Assembly (NCBI RefSeq): GCF_004337445.1
Contig: NZ_SJZB01000018.1
Location: 93,178-157,177, forward strand
Origin: Parasulfuritortus cantonensis
GTDB lineage: Bacteria > Pseudomonadota > Gammaproteobacteria > Burkholderiales > Thiobacillaceae
DNA length: 64,000 bases
Direction of reading: 5' to 3'
Below, piece after piece: positions 17,571 through 28,107 of this stretch (position 1 is the stretch's first letter; each line of letters opens with the position of its first letter). Position numbers and translations under genes: made by a program. Below the pieces are notes generated by a model, which worked only from the letters and a program-made list of their open reading frames with translations, had not been told where the DNA came from and searched no databases.

Positions 17571-18865
17571 CTCTGCTGCCCAACAGCCTGTTCGGGCGCG
17601 CCGCGGCGATCCTGCTCGGCATCTTCCTGCTCGCCCAGGGCGCCGCCATGTACGCCGTCTGGAAGACGGTGGTGTCGCCGCTGTCCGAGCGCTCCGCCGA
17701 CGACCTGGCGGCGCGCATGGTGTTGGCGGCGCAGACCTGGGTGGAACTGCCGCCGGAGACCCGCTCGGACTATGAGATCGAACTGTTCCTGAAGCACAAC
17801 CTGGAACTCGGCAAGGTCGACAAGCCACTCGCCACGCGGTTGCCGCCGAGTGCCTTCGGCGACCTGCTGGAACATGCGCTGAGCCGGCGTACCGGCCAGG
17901 CCGTCCAGCTCAAACAAGGGCCGGACCCGGCTTGGGCCTGGGTGGAGGTCACCCTGGCCGGCAACATGCTACGGGTCGGCTATCTGCGCGACAGCTACGA
18001 ACTCGACGCCCCCTGGGAGGCGGGCGCGGTGTTCCTGGCCGGCGCCCTGCTGACCCTGGCGGCGGCGCTGTTCCTTGCCCGTCGGACGGCGGCGCGGCTG
18101 CGCCTGCTGGCGCGCTCGGCCGCCGAGGTCGGCCAGGGCCGCCTGCCGCAACGCCTGCCGGAGACCGGTGCAACCGAGCTGCGCGACCTCACCGCCGCCT
18201 TCAACCGCATGGCCGACGAAGTGCAGGCCCTGCTCGAGAACCGCACCGTGCTGTTGTCCGGCATCTCGCACGACCTGCGTACCCCGATCACCCGCATGCA
18301 GCTGGCCCTGGCCATGCTGGACGACAGCGATCCGGCCATGGTGGCGCGCATGGAGGACGACCTGCGCGAGATGACCCGGCTGATCGCCCAGATGCTCGAC
18401 TTCGCCCGTTCGCTCAAAGGCGAAGGCGAGACCGAGGTCCCGCTCGACCGGGCCCTGGCCGAGATGGCGGCGAGTTGCAGTCATCCGGAACAGGTCAGGG
18501 TGCGGGCGTCCGTGCCCTGCAGCCGGCGCCTGAGTGTCGCGGCCCTCAACCGCGTGGTCGGCAACCTGGTCGAGAATGCCTTGCGCTACGGCGGCAACCA
18601 GGCGGTCGAACTGGAACTGGCGTGCGACGCCTCCGGGGCCGTGGTTCGGGTGCTCGACCGCGGGCCGGGCATTCCGCCGGCCGAGCGGGAAAAGGTGTTC
18701 CAGCCCTTCTATCGCCTGGAGGAATCGCGCAGCCGGGACACCGGCGGCTCCGGCCTCGGCCTGGCCATCGTGCGCCAGCTCGCCGACGCCCAGGGCTGGC
18801 GGGTGGAACTGGCCGACCGCCCGGGCGGCGGCCTGTGCGCCTCGGTATTGCTCGACCGGGTCTGA
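17567..18865 (+). CDS. EnvZ-like sensor histidine kinase
   Basis: A 432-aa inner-membrane kinase partnered with the regulator just upstream. The TTG at 17567 overlaps the regulator stop by 4 bp and gives MTLLPNSLFGRAAAILLGIFLLAQ as first membrane helix; the next ATG would cut into that helix. A periplasmic segment (about 45-145), a second helix (about 148-168) and a HAMP domain follow. The H-box is LSGISHDLRTPITRMQLAL, and the ATPase N, G1 and G2 boxes are NLVENALRYGG, DRGPGIPP and GGSGLGLAIV. All phosphotransfer residues are present. Confidence 0.92.
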   Translation: MTLLPNSLFGRAAAILLGIFLLAQGAAMYAVWKTVVSPLSERSADDLAARMVLAAQTWVELPPETRSDYEIELFLKHNLELGKVDKPLATRLPPSAFGDLLEHALSRRTGQAVQLKQGPDPAWAWVEVTLAGNMLRVGYLRDSYELDAPWEAGAVFLAGALLTLAAALFLARRTAARLRLLARSAAEVGQGRLPQRLPETGATELRDLTAAFNRMADEVQALLENRTVLLSGISHDLRTPITRMQLALAMLDDSDPAMVARMEDDLREMTRLIAQMLDFARSLKGEGETEVPLDRALAEMAASCSHPEQVRVRASVPCSRRLSVAALNRVVGNLVENALRYGGNQAVELELACDASGAVVRVLDRGPGIPPAEREKVFQPFYRLEESRSRDTGGSGLGLAIVRQLADAQGWRVELADRPGGGLCASVLLDRV

Positions 18866-18887
18866 AGACGGACGCTGGCCCGCTGCC

Positions 18888-19682
18888 TCAGTTCGCCCCG
18901 GTCGGGGCGAGCTCGGTGACCGGGAAGCCGGCCCGGGCGCGCGCCTCGGCGTTGAACGGGCCGCGTGGTGCGGGTAGGCCGGCGGCGGCGATCAGGCGCG
19001 GCCATTCCTGCGCCGGCACCAGGCCGCGCTCGCCGCACAAGCGGCGGAACCAGCGGTCGCCGGCGGCCACGTGGCCGACCTCGTCGCGCAATATCACGTC
19101 GAGAATGGCCGCCCCGGCCGCATCCCCGTAGCCGCGCAGCTTGGCCTGGATGCCGGGCGTGACGTCGAGCCCGCGCGCCTCGAAATAGCGCGGGACGACC
19201 GCCATGCGCGCGAGCGGGTCGTGCGCCGTCGCCATCGCCGTCTCCCACAGACCGCCGTGCGCCGGCAGGTCGCCGTAGTCGCCGCCGAGGTGACGCAGAT
19301 GGTCGCGCAGGAGGCGGAAATGCAGGGCCTCCTCGGCGGCGATCTGCAGCCAGTCGGCGTAGAACGCGGCCGCCATGCCCGGAAAACGATAGGCGGCGTC
19401 GAGGGCCAGGTTGATCGCCGTGAACTCGATGTGGCAGAGGGCGTGGATCAGCGCCCGGTGTCCGGCGGGGCCGCTCAGTTCGCGGCGTGGCATCGCCCGG
19501 GCGGGCAGCAGTTCCGGCCGGGGTGGCCGGCCGGCCTCGACCAGCATCGGGTCGGCCCGTTGCGTCGCCACCGGGTCCAGGCGGCCGGCCTGCCAGTCCG
19601 CCCACAGGCGGTCCGCGCCGGCCAGCTTGGCATCGACGTCGGTTTCGGCGAGGACGGCGCGGACGGCGCACTGCAGGTTCAC
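18888..19682 (-). CDS. DUF455 ferritin-like domain protein
   Basis: A 264-aa, mostly helical protein of the DUF455 ferritin-like superfamily (related in fold to MiaE-type di-iron enzymes). Likely di-iron ligands are in CHIEFTAINLALDAAYRF, AAEEALHFRLLRDHL and RDEVGHVAAGDRWF (Glu and Glu-x2-His motifs). The GTG at 19682 overlaps the vanZ stop as GTGA, fixing the start. The substrate is unknown; oxygen- or peroxide-dependent chemistry is inferred from the fold. Confidence 0.85.
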   Translation of the reverse strand: MNLQCAVRAVLAETDVDAKLAGADRLWADWQAGRLDPVATQRADPMLVEAGRPPRPELLPARAMPRRELSGPAGHRALIHALCHIEFTAINLALDAAYRFPGMAAAFYADWLQIAAEEALHFRLLRDHLRHLGGDYGDLPAHGGLWETAMATAHDPLARMAVVPRYFEARGLDVTPGIQAKLRGYGDAAGAAILDVILRDEVGHVAAGDRWFRRLCGERGLVPAQEWPRLIAAAGLPAPRGPFNAEARARAGFPVTELAPTGAN

Positions 19683-20044
19683 GGCAGCCGGGTCTCCAGG
19701 CGCTCGAGGAGGTCGGGCAGGAGGCGCGTGAACAACCAGCCGAGGCCGACCCCGACGGTGTTGGCGAGTTGGTCGTAGGCGCTCATCTCGCGGTATCCGC
19801 TCATGCCCTGGAGCACTTCGATCAGCGCGCCCATCGCCAGCAGGGCCAGGAAGGGCCGCAGGCGGGCGCCCAACACCTGGCCGAACCAGGCCATCAGCGT
19901 GAAGTAGGCGATGGCGTGCTGGATCTTGTCGCTGAAGCCGACGTGGGGCAGTTGCGGCGCCGGGATCAGGGAGAGCACGGTCACCAGGGCGACCAGGCTC
20001 CAGCCGACGGCCAGCCAAAGGGGGCGATGGGTGAGGGTAGGCAT
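19679..20044 (-). CDS. VanZ-like family membrane protein
   Basis: A 121-aa protein with about four hydrophobic helices and the VanZ-family signatures LSLIPAPQLPHVGFSDKIQHAIAYFTLMAWFG and GALIEVLQGMSGYREMSAYDQLANTVG. The ATG at 20044 is the only start that keeps the first helix without unrelated upstream sequence. It overlaps the DUF455 gene by 4 bp. Apart from teicoplanin resistance linked to VanZ itself, chromosomal relatives have no clear function. Confidence 0.85.
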   Translation of the reverse strand: MPTLTHRPLWLAVGWSLVALVTVLSLIPAPQLPHVGFSDKIQHAIAYFTLMAWFGQVLGARLRPFLALLAMGALIEVLQGMSGYREMSAYDQLANTVGVGLGWLFTRLLPDLLERLETRLP

Positions 20045-20116
20045 GGCGGCGATTCTATGATTAATTCGGGGCCTACCACCACGTCCAAACCACACCAACC
20101 ACGAGGTAGCCCCCGC

Positions 20117-21316
20117 ATGTCCCAGCAAGACTCCGCCTGGCGTTTCGCCACCCGCGCCATCCACGGCGGCCACGATGCCGCCGGCCACCAGGGCGCACTG
20201 AATCCGCCCATCTACTGGTCGTCCACCTTCGCCTTCGCGTCCGCCGAGCAGGGTGCGGCGCGTTTCGCCGGCGAGGAGCCGGGCATGATCTACAGCCGCG
20301 TCACCAATCCGACCGTGGCCAATCTGGAAACGCGGCTGGCGGCGCTCGAAAACGGCGAGGCGGCGGTCGCGTTCGGCTCCGGCATGGGGGCCATCACGTC
20401 CCTGGTCTGGACCACGCTGCGGCCGGGCGACGAGATGCTGGTCGACCTCACCCTGTACGGCTGCACCCACTCCCTTGCCCACCACCTGCTGCCCGAGTTC
20501 GGCATCGTCGTGAAGGCGGCCGACTTCACCGATCCGGACAACTTGCGTGGCCACCTGGGCCCGCGTACCAAGCTGGTCTTCTTCGAGACGCCGGCCAACC
20601 CGAACATGCGCCTGACCGACATCGCCGCGGTCAGTGCCTTGGTGCACGAGGCCAGCCCGGCCCTGGTCGCGGTCGACAACACCTATTGCACACCCTACCT
20701 GCAGCGGCCGCTCGATCTCGGCGCCGACGTCGTCGTGCATTCCCTGACCAAGTACATCAACGGCCACGGCGACGTCATCGCCGGTGCGGCGGTCGGGCGC
20801 AAGGAGATCATCGATCCGATGCGCTGGGTGGGCATCAAGGAGATGACCGGCGCCTGCCTGTCGCCCATGGACGCCTATCTGGTCCTGCGTGGGTTGAAGA
20901 CCCTGCCCATCCGCATGGACCGCCACTGCGCCAGCGCCGGGGCGATCGCCGAGTTCCTGGCCGGTCACCCGGCCGTGGCCCGGGTCGACTATCCGGGCCT
21001 GGCGTCGCACCCGCAGCACGAGCTGGCCCGGCGCCAGATGGCTCAGCCGGGCGCGATGATCGCTTTCGAGCTGAAGGGGGGCCTGGAGGCCGGGCGGCGT
21101 TTCATCAACGCGCTCGAGCTGATCACCCGCGCGGTCAGCCTGGGCGACGCCGAGAGCCTGGCCCAGCACCCGGCCAGCATGACGCACTCGTCCTACGACG
21201 CCGAGGAACGCGAACGCCACCTCATCAGCGACGGCCTGGTCCGCCTTTCGGTCGGTCTGGAGGATGTCCGGGATTTGCTGGCCGATCTGGAGACGGCGCT
21301 GGCCGCTGCGGCCTGA
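20117..21316 (+). CDS. Cys/Met-metabolism PLP enzyme, methionine gamma-lyase-like
   Basis: A 399-aa fold-type I PLP enzyme of the trans-sulfuration family. The Schiff-base lysine is in VVHSLTKYINGHGD, with the phosphate/ring residues in YSRVTNPTVANLE and FGSGMGAI. LTLYGCTHSLAHHLLPEFGI contains a Cys at the position of the reactive Cys of methionine gamma-lyases (YGCT), which cystathionine synthases usually lack. I therefore favour methionine gamma-lyase (methanethiol + 2-oxobutyrate + NH3), with O-acetylhomoserine sulfhydrylase the main alternative. Monocistronic; convergent with the ZIP gene. Confidence 0.85.
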   Translation: MSQQDSAWRFATRAIHGGHDAAGHQGALNPPIYWSSTFAFASAEQGAARFAGEEPGMIYSRVTNPTVANLETRLAALENGEAAVAFGSGMGAITSLVWTTLRPGDEMLVDLTLYGCTHSLAHHLLPEFGIVVKAADFTDPDNLRGHLGPRTKLVFFETPANPNMRLTDIAAVSALVHEASPALVAVDNTYCTPYLQRPLDLGADVVVHSLTKYINGHGDVIAGAAVGRKEIIDPMRWVGIKEMTGACLSPMDAYLVLRGLKTLPIRMDRHCASAGAIAEFLAGHPAVARVDYPGLASHPQHELARRQMAQPGAMIAFELKGGLEAGRRFINALELITRAVSLGDAESLAQHPASMTHSSYDAEERERHLISDGLVRLSVGLEDVRDLLADLETALAAAA

Positions 21317-21322
21317 GGCGAC

Positions 21323-22255
21323 TCAGCCCAGGGTGGTGTCGAGCACCATCATGATGGCGAAGCCGGCCATGAGCCCGAGCGTGGCCGGGGTCTGGTGGCC
21401 GTTGCGGTGGGTCTCCGGGATCACCTCGTGGGAGACCACGAAGAGCATCGCGCCGGCCGCCAGGCCGAGGCCGACCGGGTAGGCGATGGCCAGGCCGCTG
21501 GTCAGGCCGATACCGAGCAAGGCGCCGAGCGGTTCCATCACGCCGGTGGCGGCCGCGACCAGGACTGCGTTGCCGACCCCGAGCCCGGCGCCGCGCAGGG
21601 CCATGGCCACGGCCAGCCCTTCGGGTATGTCCTGGAGGGCGATGGCGGAGGTCAGGGGCAGGCCGACGTTGAGGTCGCCGCGGGCAAAGGAGACGCCGAT
21701 CGCCATGCCTTCCGGAAGGTTGTGCAGGGCGATGGCGAGGACGAACAGCCAGACCCGGCCGATGCGTTCGCAACCCGGACCGCAGGGGCCGCTGTTCTCG
21801 TGTTCGTGCGGGGTGAATTCATCCAGGCCGAGCATCAGCATGACGCCGAGGGCCATGCCGGCCACCACGGTCGCGGCACCCAGGCCGGCGCTGCCGGTGA
21901 TCGAGGCACCGGCCTCGAGGCCGGGGGTGAGGAGGGAGAACGAACTGGCGGCCAGCATCATGCCCGCCGCCAGGCCGAGCATGACGTCCTCGGTGCGTTG
22001 GGCGATGCCGCGCAGGAACAGGGCGGGCAGGGCACCGAGACTGGTCGCGGCGAGGCCGGCCAAGCCCCCCAGCGCCGCGTAACGGAGGACGTTGCCGTTG
22101 CCCGCCTCGGCCTGCTGCCACAGGCTGGCGCCGAGCAGCCAGACCAGCGCGGCACCGGCGAGCGCCAGACCGCCGGCCGCCCACGGGTGACGCTGGAGAT
22201 GCGCGTTCCAATCCTGCCCGAAACCGCGCCCGAGCGCGGCGCTGCCGTCGGCCAT
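21323..22255 (-). CDS. ZIP-family divalent metal transporter
   Basis: A 310-aa inner-membrane permease, GufA-like. The paired metal-site motifs are HNLPEGMAIGVSFARGD and ALQDIPEGLAVAMALRGAG, preceded by the loop EFTPHEHENSGPCGPGC and followed by VVSHEVIPETHRNGH. About eight helices are visible. ZIP carriers import Zn2+, Fe2+, Mn2+ or related ions; the substrate cannot be read from sequence. It lies 5 bp after the small ORF at 22261-22437 and is probably co-transcribed with it. Confidence 0.92.
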   Translation of the reverse strand: MADGSAALGRGFGQDWNAHLQRHPWAAGGLALAGAALVWLLGASLWQQAEAGNGNVLRYAALGGLAGLAATSLGALPALFLRGIAQRTEDVMLGLAAGMMLAASSFSLLTPGLEAGASITGSAGLGAATVVAGMALGVMLMLGLDEFTPHEHENSGPCGPGCERIGRVWLFVLAIALHNLPEGMAIGVSFARGDLNVGLPLTSAIALQDIPEGLAVAMALRGAGLGVGNAVLVAAATGVMEPLGALLGIGLTSGLAIAYPVGLGLAAGAMLFVVSHEVIPETHRNGHQTPATLGLMAGFAIMMVLDTTLG

Positions 22256-22260
22256 CGTGT

Positions 22261-22437
22261 TCAGCGCTTGCGCTCGCCCACCTGGCCGGCGCAGGCGATG
22301 CCGGCCGCATAGACCACCGGGTTGGCGTCATAGGGCTCGGCGGCAGCCGGCTTGTAGGCCGGCTCGGCGTGGTGGTCCTTGCGCTCGTGCCGGGCACGGT
22401 GCCAGGCCTTCAACCGGTAATAGATCTGCAGGCTCAT
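22261..22437 (-). CDS. Small 58-aa protein, first gene before the ZIP transporter
   Basis: MSLQIYYRLKAWHRARHERK and a hydrophobic-then-basic tail VVYAAGIACAGQVGERKR. A strong AGGAGG lies five bases before the ATG at 22437, and the frame ends 5 bp before the ZIP gene, so it is probably real. It has one Cys and four His. It loosely resembles the 61-aa ORF before katG (26230-26415) in having a short Leu/Tyr start, a basic helix and a lone late Cys. No family recognised. Confidence 0.6.
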   Translation of the reverse strand: MSLQIYYRLKAWHRARHERKDHHAEPAYKPAAAEPYDANPVVYAAGIACAGQVGERKR

Positions 22438-22456
22438 TTCAACCTCCTTATATGCG

Positions 22457-22531
22457 AACGATATCGTTGATTTGATTAGAGGATTTATTCCTCGATTAGG
22501 CAATATGAAAATCGCTATCATTTAGATAGCG
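22457..22531 (-). promoter_or_regulatory. AT-rich control region with three dyads upstream of the small ORF-ZIP operon
   Basis: Three inverted repeats are stacked here: AACGATATCGTT (22457-22468, perfect 12-bp palindrome), GAGGA-TTTAT-TCCTC (22479-22493) and CGCTATC-ATTTA-GATAGCG (22513-22531). The block is much richer in AT than its surroundings. A metal-responsive repressor (Fur, Zur or MntR type) is a reasonable guess given the transporter, but none of the dyads matches those consensus boxes well. Confidence 0.4.
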
Positions 22532-22576
22532 TCATGCCGATGTTGCACGGATGCCAAGGCCCGACGGGCCGGGCGG

Positions 22577-23743
22577 TCAGCGTACCGAGCGGTAGACGGG
22601 CCGGCGTTCCCGCTTGCTCAGTACCAGTTGCCAGAGCTGGCCCTGGCGCGCCCGGAAGAAACCGGCACACGACAGCAGGTAGTACTTCCACATGCGCCGG
22701 AAGCGCTCGCCGTACTTCCCGGCCAGGTCCGGCCAGGCCCGTTCGAAATTTGCCCACCAGGCCATCAGGGTGCGGTCATAGTCGGTACCGAAGTTGTGCC
22801 AGTCCTCGACCACGAAGCGACCCTCGACGGCCTGCGCGAGTTCCCGGGCGGACGGCAATTTGCCGTTCGGGAAGATGTATTTGTCGATCCACGGGTCCGT
22901 CCGGCCGACGCTGACGTGGCTGCCGATGGTATGCAGCAGGAACAGGCCATCGTCATCGAGGACGCGCCGGGCGACGTCGAAGTAGGTGGCGTAGTTCTTC
23001 TGCCCGACGTGTTCGAACATGCCTACCGAGACGACCTTGTCGAAGCGGCCCTCGATATCGCGGTAATCCATCAGGTCGATGCGTACCGGCAGCCCGGCGC
23101 AGCGTTTCAGCGCCAGTTCCCGCTGGGCCTTCGATACGGTGACGCCGAGCACCTCGACACCGTAATGCTCGGCGGCGAAGCGGGCCAGGCTGCCCCAGCC
23201 GCAGCCGATTTCGAGCACCCGTTCGCCCGGCTTCAACTCGAGCTTGCGGCAGATCAGGTCCAGTTTGTCGTGCTGGGCCTGGGCCAGGGTGTCGGCGCGC
23301 TGCCAGTAGGCGCAGGAATACGCCATGCTGGAGTCGAGCATGGCCTCGAAGACGTCGTTGCCGATGTCGTAGTGCTGTTCCCCAACCTGGAAGGCACGCC
23401 GGGCGGATTGCAGGTTGAACAGGCCATGGCGCAGGTATTCGCCCAACAGCCGGACGCGCGCCCAGCCGCCCAGGCGGCAGTCGACGTCGGCGGCGAGCAG
23501 GCGGTGAAAGAGTTGATCCAGGCGGTCGCAGTCCCAAAGGCCGTCCATGTAGGCTTCGCCGAAACCGAGGGAGCCGTGGCTGAGGATGCGCCGGTAGACA
23601 TCCATGTCGTGGACCCGGATGTCCCAGGGCCGGTCGCCATTGAAGCGGACGCCGGCCATGGCCGCCAATTCGCGCAGGATGGCCGGCGCTTCGGCGGGGG
23701 CCGGCGGATTCCAGGCGACGGATTGCTCGCTGATCTGATGCAT
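22577..23743 (-). CDS. cfa: Cyclopropane-fatty-acyl-phospholipid synthase
   Basis: Transfers a methylene group from SAM to the cis double bond of membrane lipid acyl chains, a stationary-phase and stress adaptation. The 388-aa protein has the N-terminal lipid-binding part and the methyltransferase domain with LEIGCGWGSLARFAAEHYGVEVLGVTVSKAQ. Family signatures EQHYDIGNDVFEAMLD, MAYSCAYW and VSVGMFEHVGQKNY are present, the last two holding catalytic-site residues. GGAGGAG lies before the ATG at 23743. Length and motifs match E. coli Cfa (382 aa). Confidence 0.93.
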   Translation of the reverse strand: MHQISEQSVAWNPPAPAEAPAILRELAAMAGVRFNGDRPWDIRVHDMDVYRRILSHGSLGFGEAYMDGLWDCDRLDQLFHRLLAADVDCRLGGWARVRLLGEYLRHGLFNLQSARRAFQVGEQHYDIGNDVFEAMLDSSMAYSCAYWQRADTLAQAQHDKLDLICRKLELKPGERVLEIGCGWGSLARFAAEHYGVEVLGVTVSKAQRELALKRCAGLPVRIDLMDYRDIEGRFDKVVSVGMFEHVGQKNYATYFDVARRVLDDDGLFLLHTIGSHVSVGRTDPWIDKYIFPNGKLPSARELAQAVEGRFVVEDWHNFGTDYDRTLMAWWANFERAWPDLAGKYGERFRRMWKYYLLSCAGFFRARQGQLWQLVLSKRERRPVYRSVR

Positions 23744-23882
23744 GGGCGTCTCCTCCTTGGCTTGCGCGCACGGGCGGATGAACGCCTTGTCAGCGCGTCA
23801 GCTCGATTAGAAGCAACGGCCGACGGTCCGGCCAATTGATTCTGCCAAACGACCCGATAGCCGGAATCAATGACCCGGCTGG

Positions 23883-23910
23883 CCCCGCGCCACCGGATGG
23901 CGGCGCGGGG
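23883..23910 (-). terminator. GC-rich hairpin downstream of katG
   Basis: CCCCGCGCC (23883-23891) and GGCGCGGGG (23902-23910) form a perfect 9-bp stem 9 bp past the katG stop. There is no T-tract, so it is a stabilising 3' hairpin or a weak terminator. Confidence 0.45.
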
Positions 23911-23918
23911 GAGGTGGG

Positions 23919-26415
<2,497 letters not shown>

Positions 26416-26494
26416 GATCGTGCTCCTTTCGGCTTGGGTGGTCCCGGTGCGGCCGGGTTGTCGTTATTGAAGCGGATGACGATCAATTGAGCTA

Positions 26495-26531
26495 ATTGAT
26501 AGATATTAAATAGTGAATAGTAAAAAACTAT
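26495..26531 (-). promoter_or_regulatory. OxyR-type binding site upstream of the small ORF-katG unit
   Basis: ATAGTAAAAAACTAT (26517-26531) matches the OxyR half-element ATAGnTnnnAnCTAT at 9 of 10 fixed positions. The element spaced seven bases away (26495-26509) matches at 6 of 10. A second exact dyad, ATCAATT-GAGCT-AATTGAT (26482-26500), overlaps it. The region is AT-rich and lies between katG's upstream ORF and divergent nhaA. Confidence 0.55.
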
Positions 26532-26559
26532 ATATCGTCAAACGTGTATCCTTGCCCTC

Positions 26560-27944
26560 ATGAGCCATGCCGAACCCACGCCCCATCCGAGCCCGGCCGC
26601 CGACGAGACCGGTGTCATCCACGCGCCCTGGGAACGGACCTTCGACCGCTTCCTGACGCCCTTCGAAGAGTTCGTCCACCGGCAGACCACCAGCGGCCTG
26701 CTCCTGATGGGATCGGCCCTGTTCGCCCTGATCCTGGCCAACGGGCCTTGGGCCGAGGCCTATCACCACCTGGTGCACACCCCGGTCAGCCTGTCGGTGG
26801 GGGCTGGGCGATCGAGAAGACCTTGCACCACTGGGTCAACGACGGCCTCATGGCGCTGTTCTTCTTCCTGGTCGGCCTGGAGTTGAAGCGCGAGATACTG
26901 GTCGGCGAGCTGGCGGCGCCGCGCCAGGCCGCCTTGCCCATCGTCGCCGCCCTGGGCGGCATGGCGGTCCCGGCGCTGATCTACTATGCGGTCAATCCGG
27001 ACGGCGCGGCGGCGCGCGGCTGGGGCATCCCGATGGCCACCGACATCGCCTTCGCGATCGGCGCCCTGGTCCTCCTCGCCGGCCGCGTGCCCAAGGCGCT
27101 GATCACCTTCCTGGTCGCCCTGGCCATCGTCGACGACCTCGGCGCGGTGGTGGTGATCGCCCTGTTCTACACCGAGCAGCTGGTGGTCGAAGCCCTGCTG
27201 GCCGGGGCCGTCCTGCTCGCCCTCCTGGTGGTGCTCAACCTGGCCGGCATCCGCCAGCCGTTGCCGTATTTCCTGCTCGGCGGCCTGCTCTGGGTCGCCC
27301 TCCTGAAGTCGGGCGTACATGCGACCCTGGCGGGAGTGCTGACCGCATTCACCATCCCGGCCCGGCCGAAATACGATCCGGCCCGCTTCAGCGTCCAGGT
27401 GCGCGAGTTGATGAAGCGCTTCGACGCCAGCCACCGGCCCGGCGAGAGCATCATGACCAACGACGGCCTGCGCGCCACGGTGGCGACCCTGGAAAACGGC
27501 GTGCTCAAGGTGCAGACGCCCCTGCAACGTCTCGAGCACGCCATGCACATGCCGGTCGCCTACCTGATCATCCCGGTGTTCGCCTTCATCAACGCCGGCA
27601 TACCGGTCGATTTCGGCGGCCTCGCCACCACTCTGGGGCATCCGGTTACCCTGGGGGTGGGCCTCGGCCTGTTCCTGGGCAAGTTCGTCGGCATCGCCGG
27701 GGCCAGTTGGCTGGCCTTGCGGCTCGGCCTCGGCCAGTTGCCCGCCGGCACCCGGTTCAGCCAGATCGCCGGGGTCGCCATGCTGGGCGGGATCGGCTTC
27801 ACCATGGCGATGTTCATCGCCGACCTGGCCTTCGCCGCCGAAGCCGAGAACCTGCTCATGGCCAAGACCGGCATCATTCTCGCCTCCCTGGTTGCCGGCC
27901 TGGCCGGCTACACGTGGCTGCGTCTGGTGGCGCGCCCCGGCTGA
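26560..27944 (+). pseudogene. nhaA: Na+/H+ antiporter NhaA, broken by one apparent frameshift
   Basis: Electrogenic Na+/H+ antiporter of the inner membrane. Reading from ATG 26560 gives a normal NhaA N-terminus (FDRFLTPFEEFVHRQTTSGLLLMGSALFALILANG) that goes out of frame at the G5 run 26799-26803. The next frame continues GWAIEKTLHHWVNDGLMALFFFLVGLELKREILVGE and carries the rest, including the ion-site motif VALAIVDDLGAVVVIALFYT. Adding one G restores a 461-aa protein. The downstream part is fully conserved, so a sequence error or a very recent mutation is more likely than decay. No other stop or indel is visible. Confidence 0.88.
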
Positions 27945-28107
27945 CCGGTTCGGGCGCGCGCCGGCCCGCCCGCGGGCTACCCGAGCGGTCGATCTGGCCG
28001 GACAAACCCTGTTGGCCGGTGGGGATTTCCTGGCGATAATCCAGATGTCCCGGGCGGCATCGCCGGCCCGGGTTGGCAATCTCCCCGGGTATCAGTTGGA
28101 ATCGCAC

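Noticed and set aside
22501..22531. Fur box upstream of the ZIP operon
   Set aside because: Best alignment to the 19-bp Fur consensus is about 11/19, too weak to name.
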